From positions 62,001-126,000 of the forward strand of contig NZ_VCRN01000009.1 of the NCBI RefSeq assembly GCF_009849585.1: a stretch of 64,000 nucleotides of DNA, read 5' to 3'. The DNA is from Bacillus sp. ZZV12-4809. Its GTDB lineage: Bacteria > Bacillota > Bacilli > Bacillales > Cytobacillaceae. The notes below the pieces were generated by a model. That model made no database searches, was not told the DNA's origin, and saw nothing but the letters and a program-made list of their open reading frames with translations. The position numbers were made by a program, and so were the translations under genes. Of this stretch, positions 17,541 through 26,146 are shown piece by piece (the first letter of the stretch is position 1; each line of letters starts with the position of its first letter).

Positions 17541-18518
17541 TCACTTAATCGCGCCAACTTCCTTCAAATACTTCTCAGCTCCTGGATGCAGATCCACTAC
17601 CATTCCGTTTGTAGCCGTTTCTGTATTCATCTGCTTAAAATATTGGTGGGCACTAATTAAGTCTTCTTTATTTTCATATAATTGTTTCATTACACTATAA
17701 ACGACCTCTTCATCTACTTCATCATGTGCGACAAGAACAGATGCACCTGCAACGGTTGGAATCTCTTCCTCTTGATTTTCATACGTACCTGCAGGAATTG
17801 CAGCTGGTCCAAAGTCAGGGTAGGCTTCAACCATCTTGTCAATAGCTTCCTGGCTCATAGGCAATAATTTAACATCACCTGTACGAAGCAGTTCCGATAC
17901 TTGAGCACTTCCGACCCCAGTTCCATAAATGTGAACGTCAACCTGGCCAGTTTGTAAACCATCAGTAGCCTCCTGTCTAGTGCCATGGACGGCTTTATAA
18001 TCATCTGGCGTAATACCATATTGTTCTAACAGCTGATTCGTATTAATCTCAATGCCGCTTGCAGCAGGTCCTACCGCTACCTTTTTACCTTTAATATCTT
18101 CAATGCTATCAATGCCGGCATCCTTTCTCACTAAAATATGAAACTCATTAAAATAGATGGAGGTAAGGCCTCTCATATTTTCTATTTTCCGCCCCTCAAA
18201 AGCTCCCGTACCTGTAGTGGCTTCTCTTAAAGTCCCAGACTGGACTAAGGCTAATTCTACTTCTTTCGTTCCTAGGAAATTTGCATTTTCAGCGGAACCA
18301 CCTGTTGCTTGTGCGCTTCCAACAAACCCATCAACATGATCAGAAATAATGGTTGAAATAGCACTTCCGAGCGGAAAGAAATTTCCTCCCATACTAGCAG
18401 TGCCAATTCTTAAAAACTTTTCTCCAGATCCATTCGCTTCAGAAGAAGATGAACAGGCAGATAGGAAAAGTGACATGACTACTACAAGGACAAGACCAAT
18501 AAGTGAGCTTTTTTTCAT
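17541..18518 (-). CDS. TAXI-family TRAP solute receptor (lipoprotein)
   Basis: 325 aa extracytoplasmic solute receptor. A signal peptide with lipobox LSAC indicates a lipid-anchored protein on the outer face of the membrane. Seen: LRIGTASMGGNFFPLGSAIS near the mature N terminus and GKKVAVGPAASGIEIN in the middle, typical of the TAXI family. It lies 15 bases upstream of the fused permease gene. Known TAXI receptors bind glutamate or related dicarboxylates; the ligand here is probably the C5 acid handled by the neighbouring enzymes. Confidence 0.92.
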   Translation of the reverse strand: MKKSSLIGLVLVVVMSLFLSACSSSSEANGSGEKFLRIGTASMGGNFFPLGSAISTIISDHVDGFVGSAQATGGSAENANFLGTKEVELALVQSGTLREATTGTGAFEGRKIENMRGLTSIYFNEFHILVRKDAGIDSIEDIKGKKVAVGPAASGIEINTNQLLEQYGITPDDYKAVHGTRQEATDGLQTGQVDVHIYGTGVGSAQVSELLRTGDVKLLPMSQEAIDKMVEAYPDFGPAAIPAGTYENQEEEIPTVAGASVLVAHDEVDEEVVYSVMKQLYENKEDLISAHQYFKQMNTETATNGMVVDLHPGAEKYLKEVGAIK

Positions 18519-18538
18519 TAATTATGTACCTCCTAATG

Positions 18539-20206
18539 TTAATTATTTATTAATAATCCATCCAATGGACGGTAATTGATTACATCTCCATCTGATGATT
18601 TCGAATATTCAAAATTCCCAAGGAAGACTTCCCTCTCATTTGGATAATCTCTTCTCCAATGAGATCCTCTGCTTTCCTTTCTCTCGAGTGCCCCTTTGAT
18701 GGTCAGCTTACCCACTGTAACCATATTGGATAATTCCTGATAGGAAACAACTTCCTTGAAGTTTCGAACAGCGATATTATCCAGGCTGGATTCTACTTTA
18801 CAAAGCGATTTAAGTCCTGATCGAAGTGCCGATTCCTCCCTAACTACCGACGCACATCTCCACATGATGGTTCTCACTAATTCTTTCATTTCAGATAGGG
18901 GCACGTCGCCATTAGGATAAAGCTTTAATTTTTCCAATTTGCTGGTCAGATCCTGCGGGTTTATTTTTTCATGCTGGGTAACTGCTGCATATTCAGCTGC
19001 CGATTTACCTGCAATTCTCCCAAAAACAACAGTGTCAGCAATAGAGCTTCCGGAAAGTCTATTAGCACCATGTGTGCCTGTTGCAGCCTCTCCAGCTGCA
19101 TAGAGGCCTGGTATGCTGCTCTCGCAACTAGTATTAATTTTTACCCCGCCTAAAAAGTAATGAGTGGTCGGCGAAACGATCACCATATCTTTTTTAGGGT
19201 CTACACCTTTTTTCTTAAGCTGGTTACAGAAATGAGTATACTTTGAATCCAGTACTTCCTCCGGAATGCCAGTGCAATCAAAATACACTCCCCCTTCGAT
19301 TCCATAGCCCCTCTCTACTTCCTGAAATATAGCCTGGGCCATTTTATCCCTCGTCGCCGCCTTATCACCGCCTTCTACATACTTGTGAATAAATAATTCC
19401 TTATCTTTATTTCTTAATACTGCACCATCACCAAAAAGCGGGTTGGATGCAGGCATCTTCATAGGCTTAATCATCTGGGTAGGGTAAAATTGGACAAATT
19501 CCATATCCTTTAAGACAGCACCGGCTTCATAGGCAAGGGCATAGGAATCTCCTGTAATCCCAACCGTATTATTATTATGAGCGAACATGCCTCCTGCTCC
19601 TCCATTTGCTAAGATAATAGCTTTACAGGAGATCTCTATGAATTCGCTTTCATTTACATCAAGGGCAATTGCTCCAGCAATCCTGCCATTTGCTGTAAGT
19701 AAATGAGTTACGGCTGTTTGTTCCAAAACTCTTATGCGCCTCTTGTTCACACTTTCGGATAAAGGTTTCATAAACGATAAGCCTCTAGCTAAATAGGAGT
19801 ATCCATCCCATATTGTTGGGACAGAACGGGGATGAGAATGTCCTGGCGGCTGTCTTTTTACATACTGGCTATTTGTTTTAAAAAATTCCATGCCGCAGCT
19901 CTCCAGCCATTTTATCGTTCCCCCAGATAGAGAGGCCAATGTTCTCGTTAATTCCTTTTGATTAATGCCTTTTCCTGAGCGAATTAAATCATTAAAATAA
20001 GTTTCTTCAGAATCAGGGTTGCCCTCTTCTGGGACAACAACGGAAAAAGCGGATCCCGAAACGATTGTATTTCCGCTTCTTCCAGCCTTTTGTTTGCAAA
20101 TAATCGTAATATCTGAACAGTGATTCGCTGCTTCAAGTGCAGCAATCAGCCCTGTTGAGCCTCCGCCTATAATGAGAACATCTGTAACTAGCTTCTTTCG
20201 TTCCAT
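18539..20206 (-). CDS. FAD-dependent fumarate reductase / succinate dehydrogenase-like flavoprotein
   Basis: 555 aa. Seen: dinucleotide-binding GGGSTG at residues 14-19, AGRSGNTIVSGSAF, the active-site segment TTHYFLGGVKI, and the FAD-binding LYAAGEAATGTHGANRL. The architecture matches FrdA/SdhA/NadB. No iron-sulfur or membrane-anchor subunit is encoded nearby, so its electron partner is unknown. In this operon it may dehydrogenate a branched dicarboxylate (for example methylsuccinate to mesaconate or citraconate) before hydration by the LeuCD-like enzyme. That substrate is a guess from context; an adenylylsulfate-reductase-like or aspartate-oxidase-like use cannot be excluded. Confidence 0.87.
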   Translation of the reverse strand: MERKKLVTDVLIIGGGSTGLIAALEAANHCSDITIICKQKAGRSGNTIVSGSAFSVVVPEEGNPDSEETYFNDLIRSGKGINQKELTRTLASLSGGTIKWLESCGMEFFKTNSQYVKRQPPGHSHPRSVPTIWDGYSYLARGLSFMKPLSESVNKRRIRVLEQTAVTHLLTANGRIAGAIALDVNESEFIEISCKAIILANGGAGGMFAHNNNTVGITGDSYALAYEAGAVLKDMEFVQFYPTQMIKPMKMPASNPLFGDGAVLRNKDKELFIHKYVEGGDKAATRDKMAQAIFQEVERGYGIEGGVYFDCTGIPEEVLDSKYTHFCNQLKKKGVDPKKDMVIVSPTTHYFLGGVKINTSCESSIPGLYAAGEAATGTHGANRLSGSSIADTVVFGRIAGKSAAEYAAVTQHEKINPQDLTSKLEKLKLYPNGDVPLSEMKELVRTIMWRCASVVREESALRSGLKSLCKVESSLDNIAVRNFKEVVSYQELSNMVTVGKLTIKGALERKESRGSHWRRDYPNEREVFLGNFEYSKSSDGDVINYRPLDGLLINN

Positions 20207-20231
20207 TCTCTCCCCCCTATCAATGTGGATA

Positions 20232-21005
20232 TTAAAGCAGCTTATTCTTTAATTTGCCTTTCATAAATCCCATTTCTCTTGAAATCTTTTCACTTGCATC
20301 CAGAATGTCATGAATAAACTGTTCAACCTTTATTTCTGTAAATCTTACTAGAGGACCAGAGATCGTAATGCCTGCAATAACTTCTCCCGTGTAGTCCCTA
20401 ATGGGTGCAGATATAGAGGCAGTTCCTTCCAGCCGCTCACTGAAGCTTGCGGCATAACCTTTTTCTCTAATATCAAAAAGCTCCAGTTTTAGATTATTTA
20501 AAGCAGATTCTTCCATTAATTCTTTTTGCTCTTTTAGTACATGTGTGATTATTTCGGGATCTGAAAAAGCCAATAATAGTTTACCTGATGCCCCTGCATG
20601 TAATGGAAGCAGTTTACCTACTTCAGATACTTTTCTAAGTGCCTGATTTCCATCAATCCGGTCAACACAGACCCGGTTCGTTCCATGAACAATATTAATA
20701 TTGACCGTTTCCTGTGTTTTTTCAGAAAGTCCCTTCATTATTGGCTTCGCAACATCAACCAGCTCCAAAGAACTTTGTACGACATTGCCAAGTGATAATA
20801 TTCGAATCCCAAGCCTGTATTCATGCGTATACGGGTTTTTTTCCACCATCCCTTTTGCCTCTAAGGAAGCCAATAACCTGAAAACAGTTGATTTGGTTAA
20901 GCCCGTTTTTTGGCTTAACTCAGGAACGGTTAAAGCGGGATTCTCCATTGTAAAGCTGGTAAGGATATCAATGGCTCTTTCTACAGAACGGACTGTTTCA
21001 CTCAT
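20232..21005 (-). CDS. IclR-family transcriptional regulator
   Basis: 257 aa. N-terminal winged helix (SVERAIDILTSF, LSQKTGLTKSTVFRLLASLE) and a C-terminal GAF-like effector domain with GYAASFSERLEG and SGPLVRF. It is divergent from the LeuCD-like operon and first in the minus-strand run, so it probably controls both by binding the shared intergenic region. Such regulators usually respond to the substrate or first intermediate of the pathway. Confidence 0.92.
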   Translation of the reverse strand: MSETVRSVERAIDILTSFTMENPALTVPELSQKTGLTKSTVFRLLASLEAKGMVEKNPYTHEYRLGIRILSLGNVVQSSLELVDVAKPIMKGLSEKTQETVNINIVHGTNRVCVDRIDGNQALRKVSEVGKLLPLHAGASGKLLLAFSDPEIITHVLKEQKELMEESALNNLKLELFDIREKGYAASFSERLEGTASISAPIRDYTGEVIAGITISGPLVRFTEIKVEQFIHDILDASEKISREMGFMKGKLKNKLL

Positions 21006-21046
21006 TTTCTATTTCTCCTCTATTGTTCAAAATGGAAAGGTGTATA

Positions 21047-21058
21047 GGATTTCAATCC
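21047..21058. promoter_or_regulatory. Palindrome in the IclR/LeuC intergenic region
   Basis: GGATT-TC-AATCC, a perfect palindrome about 45 bases upstream of the IclR start. The same 350-base region also holds GAATG-aacttg-CATTC and three TACGG/CCGTA half-sites (near 21108, 21293 and 21319). One of these is likely to be the IclR operator; which one cannot be decided by eye. Confidence 0.35.
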
Positions 21059-21269
21059 ATTGTACGAAATTGAAAATAAAAATTGTATATATTCAAACCG
21101 CTATACGGATTACAAATCCAAATTTATTTGATTTCATCGTAAAGGAGTTCAAGAAGACTGTCAATAAAAAATTCTGAAAAATCTAATATATATCTGCACA
21201 AACCTTGATATATCAATATTTGTAGAATGTATATTTTTCTAAATAATTTAAATAATCAAATATTATGTG

Positions 21270-21299
21270 TTGACTAACCGTTTTTCTATCCCGTAGAAT
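21270..21299 (+). promoter_or_regulatory. Probable sigma-A promoter of the LeuCD-like operon
   Basis: TTGACT (21270-21275), 18 bases, TAGAAT (21294-21299). The predicted start site falls within an inverted repeat GAATG...CATTC, which would suit repression by IclR. The leader to the ATG is about 50 bases. Confidence 0.6.
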
Positions 21300-21357
21300 G
21301 AACTTGCATTCCATTATACGGTTTGATTTGTTTTTATATTACAAAGGAGGGTTTATA

Positions 21358-22605
21358 ATGGGTCAAACACTAATCGAGAAAATTGTTTCAGCACATGCTG
21401 ATCAGCCCGTTTTCCAAAATGATATTGCGATCGTTGATGTCGATGCTGTAATGGCCTCAGACACCACAGCTCCCTTAACCATTAAGGGTTTTCGCGAAAT
21501 GGGAGGATCGAAAGTCTGGGATTCCTCAAAAGTGGTTTTCGTCATTGATCATGCAGCACCGGCTCCAAATGAGCGGATTGCCAATCTACATAGTTTTATG
21601 CGTGATTTTGCCAAAGAACAAGGAATTACCCTATATGATGCCGGCAGCGGGATCTGTCACCAGCTAATGGTAGAGAACGGCCACGTAAAGCCCGGACAAT
21701 TGGTGATTGGAGCAGATTCTCACACATGCACCTATGGAGCTCTAGGGGCTTTTGCTACAGGAGTTGGCTCTACAGATCTTGCGGCAGTTTTACTGACGGG
21801 AAAGACATGGATTAAAGTACCTGAGACGATTAAAATTGAATTATCAGGGAAACTGCAGTCTGGAGTATCAGCTAAAGATTTAATTCTATTTTTGGTAGGA
21901 CAGCTAGGAATTGACGGGGCCACTTATAAAGCCATTGAATTTACAGGGGAAGCTTTAACGAATCTAAGCCTGGACAGCCGTCTTACGGTTGCTAATATGG
22001 CAATCGAAATGGGAGCAAAGGCTGGGTTTGTTGATACCGAAGGATTGAACCTTCCATATGAATACAACGATATTAAGCCGGACAATGACGCCATTTATGA
22101 AAAAATCTATTCTTTTAATCTTTCAGAACTTGAACCTCAGATTTCCATTCCACACTCACCAGATAATGTAAAATCCATCTCAGAAGTTGAAGGAATTGCC
22201 ATACAGCAAGCGTTTCTCGGAAGCTGCACAAATGGCCGGTTAGAAGATTTACATGCAGCGGCAAATATTCTAAACGGAAAAACCATTCATCCAGAAGTCC
22301 GTTTTATGATAGCTGCCGCTTCAAAAGAAGTTTACTTGAAAGCGCTTCAAGATGGGACTGCAGAAATACTGACACGATCTGGAGCAACCTTCCTTCCATC
22401 GGGATGCGGCCCTTGTGTAGGCACTCATCTTGGAGTGCCAGGAAATGAAGAAGGAATTATTTCCTCCACGAATCGAAATTTCAGGGGCAGAATGGGAAAT
22501 CGAAACTCCAAGGTGTACCTTAGTTCGCCAGCTACTGTGGCTGCATCTGCACTTTATGGAAAAATAACCAACCCTCTATCCCTCATAAAGGAGGCAATCC
22601 AATGA
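21358..22605 (+). CDS. Aconitase-superfamily hydro-lyase, large subunit (LeuC-like)
   Basis: 415 aa from the ATG with AAAGGAGGG upstream; an upstream in-frame start at 21298 is rejected because it lies inside the promoter. 4Fe-4S hydro-lyase. Seen: VIGADSHTCTYGALGAFATG, and cluster-ligand cysteines in GSCTNGR and SGCGPCVG. It belongs to the short LeuC/HacA/DmdA type. It is placed with a CoA transferase and lyase, not with leuA or leuB, so it is probably not 3-isopropylmalate dehydratase of leucine synthesis. Hydration of citraconate or mesaconate to citramalate, or of a dimethyl analogue, is more likely. Overlaps the small subunit by four bases. Confidence 0.9.
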   Translation: MGQTLIEKIVSAHADQPVFQNDIAIVDVDAVMASDTTAPLTIKGFREMGGSKVWDSSKVVFVIDHAAPAPNERIANLHSFMRDFAKEQGITLYDAGSGICHQLMVENGHVKPGQLVIGADSHTCTYGALGAFATGVGSTDLAAVLLTGKTWIKVPETIKIELSGKLQSGVSAKDLILFLVGQLGIDGATYKAIEFTGEALTNLSLDSRLTVANMAIEMGAKAGFVDTEGLNLPYEYNDIKPDNDAIYEKIYSFNLSELEPQISIPHSPDNVKSISEVEGIAIQQAFLGSCTNGRLEDLHAAANILNGKTIHPEVRFMIAAASKEVYLKALQDGTAEILTRSGATFLPSGCGPCVGTHLGVPGNEEGIISSTNRNFRGRMGNRNSKVYLSSPATVAASALYGKITNPLSLIKEAIQ

Positions 22606-23099
22606 TCCTGAATGGAATAGCCCATGTGTATGGAAATGACATTGATACAGACCGAATTATCGCCGGCAAATATACAAAGACACTAAATATGCAGGAACTG
22701 GCCGATCATGTATTTGAAGATTTGGATCCTGATTTCCGAACTAAGTTTCAATCCGGTGATATGTTGGTTGCAGGAACAAACTTTGGATGCGGATCTTCCC
22801 GGGAGCAAGCTCCATTGGCTTTAAAAAAAGCAGGTGTTTCAGTTGTGATTGCCAGATCATTTGCACGAATATTTTATCGCAATGCTATTAATATTGGTCT
22901 GCCAATCGTTGAAATCAAAGATCATACGATTAATGATAAGGATCATCTGCACGTTGATCTAAGAACAGGAGAAGTTCACAACCGTACAAAGTCAATAATC
23001 TATAAGGGGGCGGATATGCCTACTGTCATGATAGATATCATTAGGGATGGGGGATTAGTAGAGTACTTAAAGAAAAGAGGAACCTATCAGTTATCCTAA
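22602..23099 (+). CDS. Aconitase-superfamily hydro-lyase, small subunit (LeuD-like)
   Basis: 165 aa swivel domain that pairs with the large subunit. Seen: [10 protein letters not shown] at the N terminus and [11 protein letters not shown], the conserved substrate-binding block. The specificity loop reads GKYTKT where isopropylmalate and homoaconitate enzymes have their characteristic YLxx or YR motifs, which hints at another hydroxyacid substrate. ATGA overlap with the large-subunit gene shows translational coupling. Confidence 0.9.
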   Translation: MILNGIAHVYGNDIDTDRIIAGKYTKTLNMQELADHVFEDLDPDFRTKFQSGDMLVAGTNFGCGSSREQAPLALKKAGVSVVIARSFARIFYRNAINIGLPIVEIKDHTINDKDHLHVDLRTGEVHNRTKSIIYKGADMPTVMIDIIRDGGLVEYLKKRGTYQLS

Positions 23100-23126
23100 T
23101 AGGTTTCTAAAAAGTGGTGGAGTAAA

Positions 23127-24299
23127 ATGAAAATTGTTTTAATCGTTTGTATATCTGGAATCTATATGTCCATGATTATGGGAACTCGGCCAACGGTTTC
23201 TCTCTTTGCGCATGAGTTGGGTGCAGGCATAAATACCATTGGGCTCATCACCAGTTTATTTTCGTTGTTCCCTCTTCTATTCGCAATACTCCTAGGAAGA
23301 CTCATAGACCATTTAAATTCCAAAAAGACACTGCTTGCTGGAGGTTACCTTGGCATTCTAGGCATACTCTTGCCAGGGTTGTTTCCTAATTTTTTGGGGC
23401 TGATCGTATCACAGCTCATTGCTGGCTCCGCTCAAACGATCTTCATTTTAGCTGCCCAGGATTATGTAGGAAGAATATCTACCAAAAGAAACAGAAATCA
23501 ATATGTTTCTTGGTTCAGCTTTGGTGTTGCTATTGGAACCTTAATAGGCCCCTTATTGAGCGGAATCCTGTCAGACTACTTTAGCTTCTCCATTACCTTT
23601 TATGCTATGGCATTTATTGGATTCACGAGCTGCATTCTAGTCCATTTCGTTCCAAATCAAGAACCCGCCAAAAAAGGAGAAAAAGCACCTGAGAACGGAA
23701 GCCAGTCTTTTGTGGATTTGCTGAATATTCCCGGTCTAAGACTGGCGTTGCTTTTTAGCACCTTAATCTTATTTTCAAAGGATCTATATTTAACCTTCTT
23801 TCCCCTTCTTGGGGTGCAGTTTGGCTACAGCCATTTAACGATCGGCTTTCTTCTTTCGATAAACGGAATTGCGAGTGTAATCATTCGTTTTTATCTAAAT
23901 CCATTAACTAACCGATATGGAACAGTTTCTGTATTTATAGGTTCTATGATTGTTACATGCGTTTCCTATGTTGCTTTGCCCTTTTTCCCTCAAATCATCA
24001 TTGCAGGAATAATAGCATTCATACTGGGAATTGGACTAGGTATTGGCCAGCCGCTTTCCATTTCACTCACCATTCAAAACGCTCTAAATGGACGTGTGGC
24101 AGAAGCATTGGGGATCCGCTTGACTGTCAATCGATTAACTCAAGTTTTTACCCCTATCTTTTTAGGTGCCCTAGCAAATATCATTGGCTTAATAAATATT
24201 TTTATTGTCAGCTCAGCAGTCATCGCTGCAGGAACTGGCATAGCCCATAACAAAAGAAGTAAAGGAACAGTCAAGGGCACAAAGCAAAAGACAATGTAA
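23127..24299 (+). CDS. MFS transporter
   Basis: 390 aa with about 12 membrane segments in two halves. A loop motif between segments 2 and 3 reads GRLIDHLNSKK, a variant of the MFS GxxxDRxGRR signature. It is 27 bases after the small subunit and ends at a terminator, so it belongs to the operon. It could import the substrate or export a by-product. It has no family-specific motif that fixes a ligand. Confidence 0.88.
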   Translation: MKIVLIVCISGIYMSMIMGTRPTVSLFAHELGAGINTIGLITSLFSLFPLLFAILLGRLIDHLNSKKTLLAGGYLGILGILLPGLFPNFLGLIVSQLIAGSAQTIFILAAQDYVGRISTKRNRNQYVSWFSFGVAIGTLIGPLLSGILSDYFSFSITFYAMAFIGFTSCILVHFVPNQEPAKKGEKAPENGSQSFVDLLNIPGLRLALLFSTLILFSKDLYLTFFPLLGVQFGYSHLTIGFLLSINGIASVIIRFYLNPLTNRYGTVSVFIGSMIVTCVSYVALPFFPQIIIAGIIAFILGIGLGIGQPLSISLTIQNALNGRVAEALGIRLTVNRLTQVFTPIFLGALANIIGLINIFIVSSAVIAAGTGIAHNKRSKGTVKGTKQKTM

Positions 24300-24302
24300 A
24301 AT

Positions 24303-24344
24303 AAAAAAAGGAAAAATCCATTTTTGAGGACTTTTCCTTTTTTT
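24303..24344 (+). terminator. Terminator after the MFS gene
   Basis: AAAAAGGAAAA...TCC pairs with GGA...TTTTCCTTTTT, ending in a T run. It lies directly after the stop and may act in both directions, since the permease gene on the other strand ends at 24370. Confidence 0.75.
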
Positions 24345-24369
24345 ATGGAATTATTGCTGTTCTAAAGTT

Positions 24370-25719
24370 TTATTGAGCTTTTAAATTATCAGAAGTAATA
24401 AGTTCTGGCTGGCTATTAATCTCTGTAAAGTGATCGGGTGCAACTCTTGCTTTAACTTTCATAGCTATCATATATACAATCCCGGCAGCAACAATTGATT
24501 GAACGGCAGGCAATCCAAATGAATATACGTATTGCGTGTAGTATCCAACCAAAGTTCCTACTGCTAATGCGATGGTTGCCATCCAGTTCCATCCTTTATT
24601 GTCGACCCACTGCTGTTTTCTTATAAAGAAGAAGTCAGCCATCATGACACCAGCTATGGCTGGATAGATTAAAGCAGTCATATATAAGAAGTCCATAAAA
24701 TAATCAAGGATTCCCGCCAAGGCAATGCCTATGGAAACAATCGTACCAGCTAATGTAAGAAGTGCTCTTCCCTTATTCGAGTTGACATTCAGCATGTTAG
24801 CTAAAGCCAATCCCATACTATAATTATTTACTAATTGACTCGTCCAGGTTGCTAACCATAAAATGAGAAAGCCCCAGATGGGAAAACCTAAATTCATCAT
24901 CACATTGACAATATCAGCATCGCCTACTCCTATGGACATAATGGCTCCAACATAGAATAGCGGGAAACCTACTGCAATGATTCCTAATGGAATGAGTACA
25001 TTGTCTTTTACTTTCGGTTTTGCATAGCGGGTATAATCGGAGGCAATAACCCATTGAGAAACATTAATACCGATGACTAAACTAACGGCAGCAAGAAAAG
25101 TCATTTGCGGTTCAGGGTTCCAGGAAGAGATCTTTTCCCAGCCGATATTTTTTAAAGCATAGAAGATACCGCCCGCAATTAATAGAAGGCCAGCAGGGAC
25201 AGCTAAGTAATCAGTCCATTTCATAGATGAATAGCCAATAATGGACGGAAGTGCAAATAGCAGACCAGCTACGATTGTAACAAGCGCCCAAAGGAACCAC
25301 TGCGTCTTATAGTCAATTCCAAACATTGCTGATATGGCATTTCCGGCAACTGCTGTCTGCAAAGCCCACCAGCCCATGGAAACGATAAAGATAGTCAACC
25401 CTACGATAAACCGTGCCTGGGTTGAACCAAAGCTGGTTCTGGCAATTACCGATGAAGAACGGCCAGTTTTTGCCCCTATATAGCCTGCGAGGGCATTACC
25501 GATCCATTGGAAGACAAATAGAGCTGCTGCCAGGATCCAAAATAGCTTTCCAAGTCCAAAACTGGCTGTTAACGTGGCACCTACCATTAACACCGGAATG
25601 GTAAATTCCAATCCCCCAAATATAACTGCAGGTGAGATCCAGTGCTGCCTCTCATTCATTGGCACAGATGCAAGAGCTTCATCTTTTCCACTGCTTTTCC
25701 TTAGAGATACATCTTCCAT
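24370..25719 (-). CDS. NCS1-family permease (cytosine/allantoin/hydantoin type)
   Basis: 449 aa, about 12 membrane segments, of the nucleobase-cation-symport-1 family that includes CodB and the hydantoin carrier Mhp1. Seen: FGGLEFTIPVLMVGAT at segment 1, SVIARTSFGSTQAR, MGWWALQTAVAGNA, and NVSQWVIASDYTRYA. It is the last gene of the hydantoinase operon, downstream of a hairpin. The cotranscribed HyuAB-type enzymes point to uptake of a hydantoin or similar cyclic amide. Confidence 0.9.
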   Translation of the reverse strand: MEDVSLRKSSGKDEALASVPMNERQHWISPAVIFGGLEFTIPVLMVGATLTASFGLGKLFWILAAALFVFQWIGNALAGYIGAKTGRSSSVIARTSFGSTQARFIVGLTIFIVSMGWWALQTAVAGNAISAMFGIDYKTQWFLWALVTIVAGLLFALPSIIGYSSMKWTDYLAVPAGLLLIAGGIFYALKNIGWEKISSWNPEPQMTFLAAVSLVIGINVSQWVIASDYTRYAKPKVKDNVLIPLGIIAVGFPLFYVGAIMSIGVGDADIVNVMMNLGFPIWGFLILWLATWTSQLVNNYSMGLALANMLNVNSNKGRALLTLAGTIVSIGIALAGILDYFMDFLYMTALIYPAIAGVMMADFFFIRKQQWVDNKGWNWMATIALAVGTLVGYYTQYVYSFGLPAVQSIVAAGIVYMIAMKVKARVAPDHFTEINSQPELITSDNLKAQ

Positions 25720-25777
25720 TTCTATTCAACTCCTTTGAGCTTATATCGGAATATTCTGTAAAATTTCTTTATAATAA

Positions 25778-25800
25778 AGACCTTGCAAATAGCAAGGTCT
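25778..25800 (-). terminator. Intercistronic hairpin before the permease gene
   Basis: AGACCTTGC and GCAAGGTCT form a perfect 9-bp stem with a 5-base loop, then TTTATT. It sits between the cupin and permease genes and probably lowers permease expression rather than ending the transcript completely. Confidence 0.5.
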
Positions 25801-25815
25801 CTATGGTGAATAATG

Positions 25816-26145
25816 CTAGCCAACCAGCACCCAGACAATTTCACAATCTTCTTCACTGTCATTATAGGCAACATGCTCCTGCCCAGCGGGAATATAAGTT
25901 GCCTCCCCGCTTGAGACCCGATAAGTTTTTCCATTGGTTTCTGTTACAATGGAACCTTTTACGATAATGGAATACTCATTCTCTCTATGATTAGAAACAC
26001 CAGTCAGAGGAACTCGGCTTCCTGGTGGAATAACAACTGTCCCCACTTTCAAGTCACCAGCCAGTGCTTTTTGTGAGAATACCGTTTTAAGTGGAACAGC
26101 CGCATTTGGATCGGCTTTAATACCTTCTATATTTAATACCTCCAC
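25816..26145 (-). CDS. Small cupin-domain protein
   Basis: 109 aa single-domain cupin. Seen: PPGSRVP and NHRENEYSIIVKGS (motif 1 with His and Glu), then GEATYIPAGQEHVAYN (motif 2 with His). It is the gene directly after hyuB, separated by one base. Small cupins in such operons act as isomerases, dioxygenases or substrate-binding accessory proteins; none can be chosen here. Confidence 0.85.
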   Translation of the reverse strand: MEVLNIEGIKADPNAAVPLKTVFSQKALAGDLKVGTVVIPPGSRVPLTGVSNHRENEYSIIVKGSIVTETNGKTYRVSSGEATYIPAGQEHVAYNDSEEDCEIVWVLVG

Positions 26146-26146
26146 T

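Noticed and set aside
21358-23099. LeuC/LeuD of leucine biosynthesis
   Set aside because: No leuA or leuB nearby, an IclR regulator and CoA transferase/lyase neighbours, and an altered specificity loop (GKYTKT) argue for another hydro-lyase substrate.
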